Below, in pieces: positions 18,536-27,799 of a stretch of 64,000 bases of DNA (within the stretch, counting starts at the first letter, position 1; the number at the start of each line of letters is the position of its first letter). The DNA lies in NCBI RefSeq assembly GCF_001854475.1, contig NZ_MNAN01000034.1:321698-385697 (forward strand). Direction: 5' to 3'. The translations under genes and the position numbers were made by a program. This stretch comes from Pseudoalteromonas byunsanensis. Lineage in GTDB: Bacteria > Pseudomonadota > Gammaproteobacteria > Enterobacterales > Alteromonadaceae. A model generated the notes under the pieces. That model was not told the DNA's origin. It did not search any database and worked only from the letters and a program-made list of their open reading frames with translations.

Positions 18536-20035
18536 TCAAGCCTCATCATAAAGCGTTTGTAAGCGGCTCGTAACCCCATTTGTCCAGCCAAAGCCCTGTT
18601 GTACTTGATACTCACCACCACCCGCCGTTTTTTTAGGCTCACATACATTATATTTTTCCAACAAACAGTGGCGAGTGGCAAAATCCTGTTTCACCATATT
18701 TAGCCAACGCATGGCAATGTCTTGTGCCAACTCAAATTGGCCGTAATCCCGCAACCCTTTTATCGCAAACCAGTGCAATGGGGCCCAACCATTAGGGCTA
18801 TCCCATTGCTGAGAAGTTTTACTTAGACAACTAACCAAACCGCCTTGGTGTAAAAACTCATGACTGAGTTTTTCGCCAATCAACTGTGCCTGTTGAGAAC
18901 TTGCAATGCCTGCATAAAGCGGCACACATCCAGCCAAACTCAATACTTTTGAGGGTTTATTATGAGTCAAGTCATAGTCGCAAAACCAATTGAGTTCATC
19001 GCTCCATAGTAACTGCTCTATAGCGTTTTTACGCAGCCTTGCTCTTTTTTTGAAAGCAGCTGAGCGTGTGTTTTCACTCAACATTGTTAAACACTGAGCT
19101 AATATGTCTTCCAACAAATAAAGTAAAGCGTTTAGGTCAACGGGAACTCGGTTTGTGGTGTTAATACTCAGCAAACTTGCTGGATCGTCTAACCACCGTG
19201 CACTAAAGTCCCAGCCTGACTCACACGCAGCCCTAATATTTCGGAAAAATGATTCACGCTGTGACGGAGGTAATTTATTCGCGTCACAAATATCTTCAGC
19301 ATAAGACTCTGGCCTTGGTTCTGGTTTATCATCCCAATAACGATTAAGCTGCATTCCGTTAAACAGCCTTACCACACGACGATGCACGCTATTACTATGC
19401 TCTAACTGCCCTTCGCCTTGATGCCAAAAATCATGCTCTTGTTGCATTGCTTCAACCATACGCTTGAGCCATTTAATATCGGACTTTTTATACGGCAGCA
19501 GCAATCTTACCATCAGTGCCAACACGGGTGGTTGAGAACGGCTGGTGTAGTAAATTCTATTGCCATTTGGCACACACCCGTAACGCTCAATCAGACTGAC
19601 AAAGTTCTCTACCATAGCCTCAATGAGAGAAATATTGCCACTATCTTCCAATCCAAGTGCAGTAAAGTAGCTATCCCAATAGTAGATTTCATTGAATCGG
19701 CCACCAGGAACCACATAGTCATTATCAAGAGTTAGCAATGAATTATTGGTACTGTGAAAGGCTTTGCGCTGTAGCTTTGACCATAATGTCTCAATGTAAT
19801 CCGCAACCGAGCCAACCTCACCAAGTGCTTGTAATTCAGGCTGTGCCGCAAAGGTAAAATGTGTATCTACAAAACACTTCAAAGCCTCATTGTCCATAGG
19901 CAAGTCATGCTGCTCATACGCTTGTTGCGCACTTTCCCAGCTAGTTTTTGGAATGGCATCCGCGAATACCTTGCTATCAGCAAAAATACCGCTTAGCTGC
20001 ACATCTTTAAACAAGGTGCAATATTCGAATTTCAT
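18536..20035 (-). CDS. Trehalase, glycoside hydrolase family 37
   Basis: 499 residues. Hydrolyses alpha,alpha-trehalose to two glucose. Both family signatures are present: PGGRFNEIYYWDSYF (110-124) and QQWDSPNGWAPLHW near residue 415. The N-terminus has LSGIFADSKVFADAIPK, where GH37 enzymes begin, and no signal peptide, so the enzyme is cytoplasmic like E. coli TreF. It begins nine bases after the MFS permease stop and is co-transcribed with it. A LacI operator upstream of the permease would control both. The substrate assignment supports a trehalose role for the whole 18.5-25.0 kb region. Confidence 0.92.
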   Translation of the reverse strand: MKFEYCTLFKDVQLSGIFADSKVFADAIPKTSWESAQQAYEQHDLPMDNEALKCFVDTHFTFAAQPELQALGEVGSVADYIETLWSKLQRKAFHSTNNSLLTLDNDYVVPGGRFNEIYYWDSYFTALGLEDSGNISLIEAMVENFVSLIERYGCVPNGNRIYYTSRSQPPVLALMVRLLLPYKKSDIKWLKRMVEAMQQEHDFWHQGEGQLEHSNSVHRRVVRLFNGMQLNRYWDDKPEPRPESYAEDICDANKLPPSQRESFFRNIRAACESGWDFSARWLDDPASLLSINTTNRVPVDLNALLYLLEDILAQCLTMLSENTRSAAFKKRARLRKNAIEQLLWSDELNWFCDYDLTHNKPSKVLSLAGCVPLYAGIASSQQAQLIGEKLSHEFLHQGGLVSCLSKTSQQWDSPNGWAPLHWFAIKGLRDYGQFELAQDIAMRWLNMVKQDFATRHCLLEKYNVCEPKKTAGGGEYQVQQGFGWTNGVTSRLQTLYDEA

Positions 20036-20044
20036 GAAAACCTC

Positions 20045-21307
20045 TTAGGCAGCAATAGGATGCGCAGAAGTACTACGCTGTTTAAATAGAAACAGTGAAA
20101 TTACTAGCAAACACAGTGGCACGAGGGCACTATAGAATGCGTGCTGACCACTGAAGTGCTGAAAAATATAACCCGTTAGAATGGAGCCTGTGGTACCACC
20201 AAGCGCAGAAAAGATGACAATCATTCCAGTCATTGAGGCATGTTGATGTTTCTCTAAGCTACTTAAAATAACCGAATTCAACACCGGATAGATAGGTGCC
20301 ATAAGTAGTCCTATCATGGGCATCAAGTAAGCCGCCAAAGGCGCATCAAACACTGAACTGACTGTTTGTTGTGAAACTCCTTGAGTCAGCGGCAAGGTTA
20401 ATAAAATTAATCCTCCCATTGCTATCAAACAGATATTTAGTAGTACATACCAATGAAGGTGTTTTAGGATTTGTCCCGCAAGTAGACGCCCTACCGCTAA
20501 ACTTGCCGCAAATATGCTCGTCAACTGAACACTTACATCCACTGGCAAATGTAGAATTTCATTGTTAAAAGTGGGTAGCCAAGTGCCTACGCCCTGCTCT
20601 ATCAAAACATACAAAAATGCAGAAATGATAAAAACCAGCACCAAAGGTTGAAAGCTAAGTTTCAACATTGCGGTGAACTCACCGACTACGCTACTCCCTG
20701 AGGGTAATGTTTGCTTAGCAATTGGCGCCAGGCTAATAGTTAAAATACAAACCAAACTTAGCAAAGCGAGAATGTAATAAACGCTTAACCAATTCAGAGC
20801 ATCACTTTCAGGCGTTATAAAAAAGCTGAAAATCCAATAGCCACTAAGTACGCCAACCATAAAAATGCCTTCTATGGTGTTAAGTAGCGCAGAGTGAGAC
20901 GACGGCGAGTCACTCAACTGCCCAACTAAGGCATACACACTAATTTTAACAACCGCAAAAGCACAGCCTACAACAGCAAATAATATTTTAAATGCGTAAA
21001 ACTGCCCTATTTGCGGTGTGACCAAACATATTAGCATCACCGCAGCCAAGGCCATTAACAGCGCCAGTTTGTAGCCAAAACGGGGGATCATCGAGGCCAC
21101 CAAGAACGACATAATAGCTATAGAGAGATCTTTAAAACCTTCTAGACTTGCAGCCTGTGTTTTACTCACTGAAAAACTGTTTATCGATTGCAAGATCACG
21201 GTTCCAACACTGTTGAGTAATACCGCGAATAAAAAATAACAGGCCATCATAGCCAGTATGATACGTGCTCTTGATGCATTGGTTAGAGTAGTTGTTGCAT
21301 CTGTCAT
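20045..21307 (-). CDS. MFS sugar permease, probably trehalose
   Basis: 420 residues with twelve predicted membrane helices in two halves separated by a short central loop. The N-terminus (LAMMACYFLFAVLLNSVGTVIL) and overall shape resemble the FHS/TsgA-like sugar permeases rather than the larger sugar porters. No substrate can be read from the sequence; trehalose is inferred because the trehalase gene follows by nine bases and a LacI-type operator overlaps the promoter region. It would take trehalose from periplasm to cytoplasm intact. Confidence 0.85.
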   Translation of the reverse strand: MTDATTTLTNASRARIILAMMACYFLFAVLLNSVGTVILQSINSFSVSKTQAASLEGFKDLSIAIMSFLVASMIPRFGYKLALLMALAAVMLICLVTPQIGQFYAFKILFAVVGCAFAVVKISVYALVGQLSDSPSSHSALLNTIEGIFMVGVLSGYWIFSFFITPESDALNWLSVYYILALLSLVCILTISLAPIAKQTLPSGSSVVGEFTAMLKLSFQPLVLVFIISAFLYVLIEQGVGTWLPTFNNEILHLPVDVSVQLTSIFAASLAVGRLLAGQILKHLHWYVLLNICLIAMGGLILLTLPLTQGVSQQTVSSVFDAPLAAYLMPMIGLLMAPIYPVLNSVILSSLEKHQHASMTGMIVIFSALGGTTGSILTGYIFQHFSGQHAFYSALVPLCLLVISLFLFKQRSTSAHPIAA

Positions 21308-21354
21308 AAGCTGAACTCTTTTACATAGAATGAATCAAAGTCTAGCCTTGCAAA

Positions 21355-21384
21355 AATTAATTTGCAATCGTTTGCAAATTAATT
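21355..21384 (-). promoter_or_regulatory. LacI-type operator upstream of permease-trehalase unit
   Basis: A 30-base inverted repeat: 13-base arms AATTAATTTGCAA (21355-21367) and TTGCAAATTAATT (21372-21384) around a central TCGT. The TTGCAA-N4-TTGCAA core is the same as in the palindrome upstream of the TonB receptor and typical of LacI-family regulators. It lies 48 bases upstream of the permease start codon. The adjacent LacI protein is the likely binder. Confidence 0.8.
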
Positions 21385-21415
21385 TCTTGCCACAAATTTT
21401 TAGCTAGCCCTTTTG

Positions 21416-22423
21416 CTAACTTGATTGACGACATAGCAATTCAATATCAATTTCTTGTGAATCAACTACTTCATTATTCAACTGCGCCAATAGTTTAACT
21501 ACTAGCATTTTAGCGGCTAGCTGCGTATTTTGCCTAATAGTTGTCAATGAAGGATGGCTGACATCGGCCATACCAATATCGTCGAACCCTACCAAACGCA
21601 CATCATTTGGCACACTGATATATCTCTCTTTTAGTGCCTTAAGTGCGCCCAAAGCGACCATATCACTACAAGCAAAAACACCATCAAAGGTGAGACCTTC
21701 CGTTCTAAGTAATTGATTAATTGACTCATATGCGGCATGGCTTGTGATATCAATTTTAACGGTTTGCTGTTGGCACTCGCCTTTCGCTTGCTCAATCGCA
21801 GCTTTGAACCCGCGATATCGTTCACTTATCTCCGCGTGCCCCGGATCACCTAAAAACAATAAATTTGATGCGCCTCGCGCAATCAAGTGCTCGGTTGCCA
21901 GCAAACCACCTAAATAATTGTCACTGCCAACTATCGGATAGTCGCTTGGAGTTTTGGGATCTCCCCAAACAACCAATGGCGCCCCCTGCTTTGCAGCCTT
22001 TTCAATACGACTTTGCTGTTTACCTTGACCAACAACTATTAAACCATCAGCTCGGCGCCCATCAATAAAATAGCCGTACCAATCATCGCCTGCCATGTAG
22101 GAATTAGACAATAGAAGCTCGTACCCTTGGCGGTTAACTGCTTGATTAATATCACTTACGACTTTAAGCAAGAAAGGGTCATCTATGGACTGTTCGGTAT
22201 TGGCTTCCAAATTTATGACTACCGCTATCACTTTGGTTTTTTGTAACCTTAGGCGACTTGCAGCGGTATTGAGTGTGAAGTTGTATTCTTTGGCAAGCTG
22301 CTGAACATGATCACGAGTGGCTTGTTTGATCACCGGATTATTATTCAATGCCCGTGATGCAGTTGAGGTTGATACCCCAGCAAGTTTTGCTAAATCCACT
22401 AGCTTTAATTTCTTCTGCTCCAC
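21416..22423 (-). CDS. LacI-family repressor of the trehalose locus (TreR-like role)
   Basis: 335 residues. Helix-turn-helix and hinge: KLVDLAKLAGVSTSTASRAL, then YNFTLNTAASRLRLQKTKVI. The effector domain follows the periplasmic-binding fold (VVINLEANTEQ, VRLVGFDDIGMADVSHPSLT). It sits between the permease-trehalase unit and the divergent TonB receptor, each preceded by a near-identical TTGCAA palindrome, so it probably represses both and perhaps itself. The inducer is inferred to be trehalose or a derivative. It is not orthologous in any demonstrated way to E. coli TreR. Confidence 0.9.
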   Translation of the reverse strand: MEQKKLKLVDLAKLAGVSTSTASRALNNNPVIKQATRDHVQQLAKEYNFTLNTAASRLRLQKTKVIAVVINLEANTEQSIDDPFLLKVVSDINQAVNRQGYELLLSNSYMAGDDWYGYFIDGRRADGLIVVGQGKQQSRIEKAAKQGAPLVVWGDPKTPSDYPIVGSDNYLGGLLATEHLIARGASNLLFLGDPGHAEISERYRGFKAAIEQAKGECQQQTVKIDITSHAAYESINQLLRTEGLTFDGVFACSDMVALGALKALKERYISVPNDVRLVGFDDIGMADVSHPSLTTIRQNTQLAAKMLVVKLLAQLNNEVVDSQEIDIELLCRQSS

Positions 22424-22731
22424 TGTAACCTCTTTGATTTAAATCTCACCGCATCACTAACTTATTGAGAAGTTAGCATATTACTGAGCAATACCGACGA
22501 ATTAATTCGCATTATACCGCAAATGTACATCGGTTATTACCTAAGGCAAAAGAAGGTATGTGCAAAAAGTTGCATAAAAGTTATTGCAAACGTTTGCAAT
22601 AACCTCTATTTTAATTTCAGCGCCATTTCAAACTCCCTTATGCTGGGTTGCAAACTTAGACTACAGCGCTAAGTTTTAGGGAGTGGCGCACATAATGATA
22701 TGAACCATATGACAACAAAAGGGGCTTTCCC
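22424..22731. other. Divergent intergenic region, LacI regulator / TonB receptor
   Basis: 308 bases without a gene. It holds the 22-base palindromic operator at 22581-22602 and an AGGGG ribosome site just before the receptor start. No other coding or RNA feature is visible. Promoters for both flanking genes must lie here but no clear -35/-10 pair could be fixed by eye. Confidence 0.6.
22581..22602. promoter_or_regulatory. Perfect 22-base LacI-family operator
   Basis: A perfect palindrome with half-site TTATTGCAAAC meeting its complement at a central CG. It is 130 bases upstream of the TonB-dependent receptor start and in the shared divergent region with the LacI gene. The TTGCAAACGTTTGCAA core matches the classic LacI-family pattern. 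Confidence 0.85.
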
Positions 22732-24978
22732 ATGCGCAAACTCAAGCAATATTCGTTGCTCGCTACAGCCATTGCTGCGGTTTTGAGTAATCAAGCGATA
22801 GCACAAGACGAACAAGCTAAAGAACAAAAAGTTGAAACTATCGTAGTATCAGGTACCGCTGGTGGGCGCGGTGTTAGAAAGATTGACGCCGGCTTTGCTG
22901 TAACTAACATTGACGCGGTAAAAATCGACAAACTTGCTCCTAAGAGCACAGCTGATCTGCTTAAAGCGGTTCCCGGTATTTGGGTTGAAAGCTCGGGTGG
23001 TGAGTCTGGTGCGAATGTATTTGTGCGTGGTTTCCCAGGTGGTGGCGATGCGCCATTCTTAACCGTGAGTTTGCAAGGTTCGCCCGTTTACCCTGCACCA
23101 ACGCTTTCTTTTTTAGAAAACTCTTCTATTTTTCGCTTAGATGAAACTATTAGCATGATGGAAGCCCTACGCGGCGGTCCAAACCCAGTAGTATCAAATG
23201 GCCAACCAGGCTTAACCACTAACTTTCAACTAAAGCGCGGTAGTGAAGATACCGAAGGTACGTTCAAATATACCACCAGCGACTATGGTCTTCAGCGTCT
23301 TGACGCTGTGCTAAGTGGCGAAGTAAGCGATGATTTGTATTATATGGTGGGTGGCTATATCAAACGTTCATCAGGTATTCGCGATGCTGGTTTCACTTCT
23401 GAGCGCGGCCAGCAATTCACCATCAACCTAACCAAAGAATTGGACAATGGTGAGATCAATGTTTATACCCGCCAGACTGATGATACAGGCGCTTGGTACT
23501 TGCCAACTCCTCTAAACGTAGGCGGCGTTGATGCAGAGTATACGCAACTGGGCACCCTAAACCGTCAAGCCGTTATCTATGCCGAAGGCGATGAGGCGAT
23601 GGAAATTGACTTAGGTGAAGGCCGAGGCTGGAAAGGTCACATCTCTGGCGGTAGCATCAAATTAGAACTAAAGAATGGCTGGCACTTAATTGACCGCTTC
23701 AACCTAACACAGGGTGAGGCAAATACCTATGGTCTAGTACCTGCGGGTAGCGCAGAACGACTTAAAGATGTTGCTGACAATGGGCTAGATGCAAAAGGCG
23801 CTGTTACAGGCACTATGTATGAAGGTGATACGTATGTGCAAAGTATGGGCCGCTGGGTCGTATTAAAAGACATCGAGTCATTCACCAATGATTTAGCATT
23901 TAGCAAAACTTTCGACAGGTGGGATAGCGCTTATGGTATCTACAGCGCTTCAACCTCAGCAAAAGACTGGTGGAGTCTAGGTAATGCAGCCTATTACGTG
24001 CTAGAAGCTGGTGGCGAAATGCTTGATGGCATTGAGTGTAACACTAGTGTTGATGGCTGTGCTTGGAACTATGACATCAACAGCACGGGCGATGCTAAAA
24101 CCTTAGCGTTTTATACCACGCAAAGCTACCGAGCAACCGACGAACTAACATTAGACTTAGGTCTGCGCTCTGAGCGCCACGAAGTAAATTATTCGGTAGA
24201 TGAAGAACTCAATGGCACCATTGATAAATCTGTAGACTACAGTGCTCGAAAAACCTCTTGGACCCTAGGTGCTGACTACAAGTTAGCCGACGATATGGGT
24301 GTGTTTGCTCGTCTTAATAAAGGCTATAAAATGCCTTACTTTGATGATTTCAGAGATAACTTCGACACCTATAAAGCAGGTGAGCCATTAATTAAAGAAA
24401 TCACGCAAGCGGAACTGGGCTTTAAGTACATGGGTGATAACACCGACTTTTTTGCCACTCTGTTTAGCAATGAAGTTAAGGGTGATACGTTTGTTCGCAG
24501 ACCAGGTGAGCCCGCGGATGTCTTAACCAATGAAGCTTTAGGTATCGAGTTTGATTATAACTACAACCATGAGTCTGGGTTGTCTATTAATTTAAACGCG
24601 ACCGTACAAGACACAGAAATCACCGAAAGCCCTGATAATCAAGGCAATGAAAGTCAGCGCCAGCCTAGTTGGCAGATTCGTGTTACTCCAAGCTATGACT
24701 TTGAGATAGCAGGCATGTTCGCTACGGTTTACGGCACCTTCTCGGCAGTTGATGACCGTTTTGGTAACAACGAAAACACCGTTACGCTTGAAGGCTACGA
24801 AAAATTTGACTTAGGTTTGATAGTCGAGCCAGCAGAAGGCGTAAAACTGCAATTGGCGGCGGATAACCTCACCGATGAGCAAGGTATCACCGAGGGTGAC
24901 CCACGCAATGTAAATGCTCCAAATGGTCGCTATATTATGCCTCGCAGCATCAAATTTAGCGTCAGCTATAGCTTTTAA
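22732..24978 (+). CDS. TonB-dependent outer-membrane receptor, probably for trehalose
   Basis: 748 residues. Signal peptide ends at NQAIAQ; a TonB-box-like segment VETIVVSG follows at once. The plug domain (KIDKLAPKSTADLLKAVPGIWVES, NVFVRGFPGGGDAPF) and beta-barrel follow; the last residue is phenylalanine (IKFSVSYSF), as needed for barrel assembly. It would import a sugar across the outer membrane using TonB energy. The trehalose substrate is inferred from the operator shared with the trehalase unit and the divergent LacI gene. A loop with CNTSVDGC could be disulfide-linked. Confidence 0.92.
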   Translation: MRKLKQYSLLATAIAAVLSNQAIAQDEQAKEQKVETIVVSGTAGGRGVRKIDAGFAVTNIDAVKIDKLAPKSTADLLKAVPGIWVESSGGESGANVFVRGFPGGGDAPFLTVSLQGSPVYPAPTLSFLENSSIFRLDETISMMEALRGGPNPVVSNGQPGLTTNFQLKRGSEDTEGTFKYTTSDYGLQRLDAVLSGEVSDDLYYMVGGYIKRSSGIRDAGFTSERGQQFTINLTKELDNGEINVYTRQTDDTGAWYLPTPLNVGGVDAEYTQLGTLNRQAVIYAEGDEAMEIDLGEGRGWKGHISGGSIKLELKNGWHLIDRFNLTQGEANTYGLVPAGSAERLKDVADNGLDAKGAVTGTMYEGDTYVQSMGRWVVLKDIESFTNDLAFSKTFDRWDSAYGIYSASTSAKDWWSLGNAAYYVLEAGGEMLDGIECNTSVDGCAWNYDINSTGDAKTLAFYTTQSYRATDELTLDLGLRSERHEVNYSVDEELNGTIDKSVDYSARKTSWTLGADYKLADDMGVFARLNKGYKMPYFDDFRDNFDTYKAGEPLIKEITQAELGFKYMGDNTDFFATLFSNEVKGDTFVRRPGEPADVLTNEALGIEFDYNYNHESGLSINLNATVQDTEITESPDNQGNESQRQPSWQIRVTPSYDFEIAGMFATVYGTFSAVDDRFGNNENTVTLEGYEKFDLGLIVEPAEGVKLQLAADNLTDEQGITEGDPRNVNAPNGRYIMPRSIKFSVSYSF

Positions 24979-25001
24979 TTAAACACTTCTCCTTGGATCA
25001 C

Positions 25002-25030
25002 AAGCCCAGTTGCCCAGACTGGGCTTTTTT
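25002..25030 (+). terminator. Intrinsic terminator after the TonB receptor gene
   Basis: AAGCCCAGT (25002-25010) pairs with ACTGGGCTT (25018-25026) around a seven-base loop and is followed by TTTTTT. A clear Rho-independent terminator. Confidence 0.85.
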
Positions 25031-25353
25031 AATTATATCCGCACACTTCGATATCTATTGCTCTATCATTGGCAGGGCCCTACCGCTATTACCACCATTA
25101 TGTTTGCAATTTGGCCTATATACTCGAATACGACTATAGTCTTTGCTGTAGCTTAAACTAGTAGTAATGAAATCAAACGGAAGGCCGCCTGACGGCGCTT
25201 GATGGTGGGTTTGCAGTGTATGGTAACTCAATTCTAAAAGCATAAAATTAAATTTTATTGTGATTACGGTGAACTTTCAGGCAATGACTTTCGTAAGTCT
25301 AGCAATGGGTGATTTAAATCATCCTTTTTAACCCAATCTACAGGATGAGTATA
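25031..25353. other. Intergenic region before the CHRD protein gene
   Basis: About 320 bases after the terminator. A 62-codon minus-strand reading frame (25055-25243) crosses it, but it has no ribosome site or recognisable family and I do not call it. The last 100 bases presumably hold the promoter of the CHRD gene; an AGGA ribosome site is present at 25342-25345. Confidence 0.4.
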
Positions 25354-27627
25354 ATGAAAAAGTTTATAGTAAGCGCTAGCCTAATGCTGCTGGTGGCATG
25401 TAGTGATAGCGATGATAACAACACAGTAACGCCGCCACCAACACCGACTCCTGAGTTTTCAGCGACTAAAACCTTCGAGCTGACACTAAGTGGCACGCAA
25501 GAAGTTCCCATGAACGCGTCCGAACAAACTGCAACAGCAAATGTAGAACTGGATGAAAACCTGATGCAGTTTAGGGCTACATTGGATTACAGCGATGTCG
25601 AAGGCTTTAGTGCTGCACATATTCACGATGGTGATTTGGGTGAAAATGGCGATGTCGCTTTTACCTTTGAGGCATCAAGTGACAATCAGGTTAGTATTGC
25701 GATCACCGATTTAACAGAGGCTTTGATGGCCGACATGCTAGACGGTGATTGGTACATCAATTTACATACTCAAAGCTTTCCTGGTGGAGAGTTACGCGCG
25801 CAAATTGTGCCAGACACCACCAGTATTATTACCTTCAAGCTCAATCGTTCACAGCAAGTACCAATGAACCAATCAAATGGCATGGGCGATGGTTATGCAT
25901 CCTATGACAGCACAGATGGTGAACTTTACCTACGTGTCGTTACCTCTGGCGTTGATGATGCCACTGCTGCGCACATTCATACTGGCAGAATTGGCAGCAA
26001 CGGCGATGTTCTTGTAGTACTTGAACAAGACGACGAAGTGATGACTGATTGGGTGACCCCTGAGGAAACCATGATTGATGAAGCGACGCTAAATGTGCTT
26101 CTATCTGGTGGTCATTATGTCAACGTGCACACTCCTGCGCTGCCCAATGGCGCGATCCGTGGCCAAATCCTAACTGATAACTATGCTTTAGCAACATTTA
26201 AGCTCTCTGGTGACCAAGAAGTTCCCGCAGTTGCTACTACCGCCTCTGGCGATGGCTACGCCTTAGTTGATACTGACGATTACAGTGTTGAGCTGCGAGT
26301 GGTAACCTCTGGCGTGGAGGATGCAACCGCCGCACATATTCATGCCGGTCGTATTGGAACCAACGGTGACGTCTTAGTGGCACTTGAACAAAGCACAGAT
26401 GATATGAACGTGTGGATGACCCCAGAAAACACCATGATTGACGCCGATATTTTTGCGGTACTCGCCTCTGGCGGTCACTACGTAAACGTACATACCCCTG
26501 CAACACCAAGTGGCGAACTACGTGGCCAAATCCTAACTGATAATTATGCCTTAGCAACATTTAAGCTCTCTGGTGGCCAAGAAGTTCCCGCAGTTGCTAC
26601 TACCGCCTCTGGCGATGGCTACGCCTTAGTTGATACTGACGATTACAGTGTTGAACTGCGAGTGGTAACCTCTGGCGTGGAAGATGCAACCGCCGCACAT
26701 ATTCATACTGGTCGCATTGGCACCAACGGTGATGTTTTAGTGGCACTTGCACAAAGCACAGATGATATGAACGTGTGGATGGCCCCAGAAAACACCATGA
26801 TTGACGCCGATATTTTTGCGGTACTCGCCTCTGGCGGTCACTACGTAAACGTACATACCCCTGCAACACCAAGTGGCGAACTACGAGGCCAAATCCTAAC
26901 TGATAATTATGCCTTAGCAACATTTAAGCTCTCTGGTGACCAAGAAGTTCCCGCAGTTGCTACTACCGCCTCTGGCGATGGCTACGCCTTAGTTGATACT
27001 GACGATTACAGTGTTGAACTGCGAGTGGTAACCTCTGGCGTGGAAGATGCAACCGCCGCACATATTCATACTGGTCGCATTGGCACCAACGGTGATGTTT
27101 TAGTGGCACTTGCACAAAGTGAAGACGATATGAACGTGTGGATGACCCCAGAAAACACCATGATTGACGCCGATATTTTTGCGGTACTCGCCTCTGGTGG
27201 TCACTACGTAAACGTACATACCCCTGCAACTCCAAGTGGCGAACTACGTGGCCAAATCCTAACTGATAACTTCACCTTGGTTGCATTCCCACTGAGTGGC
27301 GAGCAAGAAGTGCCAGCTGTAACGACCACAGCAACAGGTAGTGGCTATGCGCTGGTAGATGGCAACGACTTTAGCTTAGAGTTACAAGTGTTAACAAGCG
27401 GCGTTGCAGATGCAACAGCGGCCCATATTCACACAGGCATGGCTGGTGAAAATGGTCCTGTACTCTTGGCGCTTGAACAAGATGAAAGCGATGTAAATCG
27501 CTGGATGGCACCAGCAAATGCAGCGCTAACGGCTGAAATCTTTGCGCTACTTGCAAGCGGCGGACATTATGTAAATGTACATACTCCAGCAAACCCTGGT
27601 GGAGAATTACGAGGCCAAATTCAGTAA
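25354..27627 (+). CDS. Lipoprotein with six tandem CHRD domains
   Basis: 757 residues from ATG 25354, preferred over ATG 25345 because AGGA is eight bases upstream. Signal peptide ends in a lipobox (LVAC), followed by a short acidic/proline linker. The rest is six CHRD units of about 120 residues, each with an opening LSGxQEVP, a middle ATAAHIHTGRIGxNGDVL and a closing GGHYVNVHTPAxPxGELRGQI. CHRD domains occur in animal chordin and many bacterial surface proteins; function in bacteria is unknown, though conserved His/Asp/Glu suggest metal binding. Units 3-5 are almost identical. Likely anchored to the outer membrane. The terminal hairpin follows at once. Confidence 0.9.
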   Translation: MKKFIVSASLMLLVACSDSDDNNTVTPPPTPTPEFSATKTFELTLSGTQEVPMNASEQTATANVELDENLMQFRATLDYSDVEGFSAAHIHDGDLGENGDVAFTFEASSDNQVSIAITDLTEALMADMLDGDWYINLHTQSFPGGELRAQIVPDTTSIITFKLNRSQQVPMNQSNGMGDGYASYDSTDGELYLRVVTSGVDDATAAHIHTGRIGSNGDVLVVLEQDDEVMTDWVTPEETMIDEATLNVLLSGGHYVNVHTPALPNGAIRGQILTDNYALATFKLSGDQEVPAVATTASGDGYALVDTDDYSVELRVVTSGVEDATAAHIHAGRIGTNGDVLVALEQSTDDMNVWMTPENTMIDADIFAVLASGGHYVNVHTPATPSGELRGQILTDNYALATFKLSGGQEVPAVATTASGDGYALVDTDDYSVELRVVTSGVEDATAAHIHTGRIGTNGDVLVALAQSTDDMNVWMAPENTMIDADIFAVLASGGHYVNVHTPATPSGELRGQILTDNYALATFKLSGDQEVPAVATTASGDGYALVDTDDYSVELRVVTSGVEDATAAHIHTGRIGTNGDVLVALAQSEDDMNVWMTPENTMIDADIFAVLASGGHYVNVHTPATPSGELRGQILTDNFTLVAFPLSGEQEVPAVTTTATGSGYALVDGNDFSLELQVLTSGVADATAAHIHTGMAGENGPVLLALEQDESDVNRWMAPANAALTAEIFALLASGGHYVNVHTPANPGGELRGQIQ
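26182..27270 (+). repeat. Three near-identical 363-base tandem repeats
   Basis: Units start at 26182, 26545 and 26908, each encoding one 121-residue CHRD domain. They differ at only a few positions, including one Glu-to-Ala change (LEQS to LAQS) and Thr-to-Ala (WMTP to WMAP). Flanking units 1, 2 and 6 are diverged, which points to recent duplication or gene conversion. Confidence 0.95.
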
Positions 27628-27639
27628 TAAACTCTTTCG

Positions 27640-27658
27640 GGCCCGCACTAAGCGGGCC
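27640..27658 (+). terminator. GC-rich hairpin after CHRD gene
   Basis: GGCCCGC (27640-27646) and GCGGGCC (27652-27658) with loop ACTAA, 12 bases after the stop codon. No T run follows, so termination strength is uncertain. Confidence 0.5.
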
Positions 27659-27799
27659 TACTCAAATAATTACAATCGAGACACTTTCTAACACTACTAA
27701 ATGTCATACTTCCTAATGACAACGGCGACTTTCGAAGTAAATATGCTACCGAAGTGTCATAATTTCTATTACACTCAGGCTTTGTCATTTTCTATTTTA

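Noticed and set aside
25055..25243. 62-codon minus-strand frame in the intergenic region
   Set aside because: No ribosome site, no recognised family, and it overlaps only non-coding sequence; could be a remnant but unsupported.
26237..27235. Three repeated minus-strand frames of about 100 codons
   Set aside because: They mirror the three CHRD repeats and repeat with the same period; antisense artefact.
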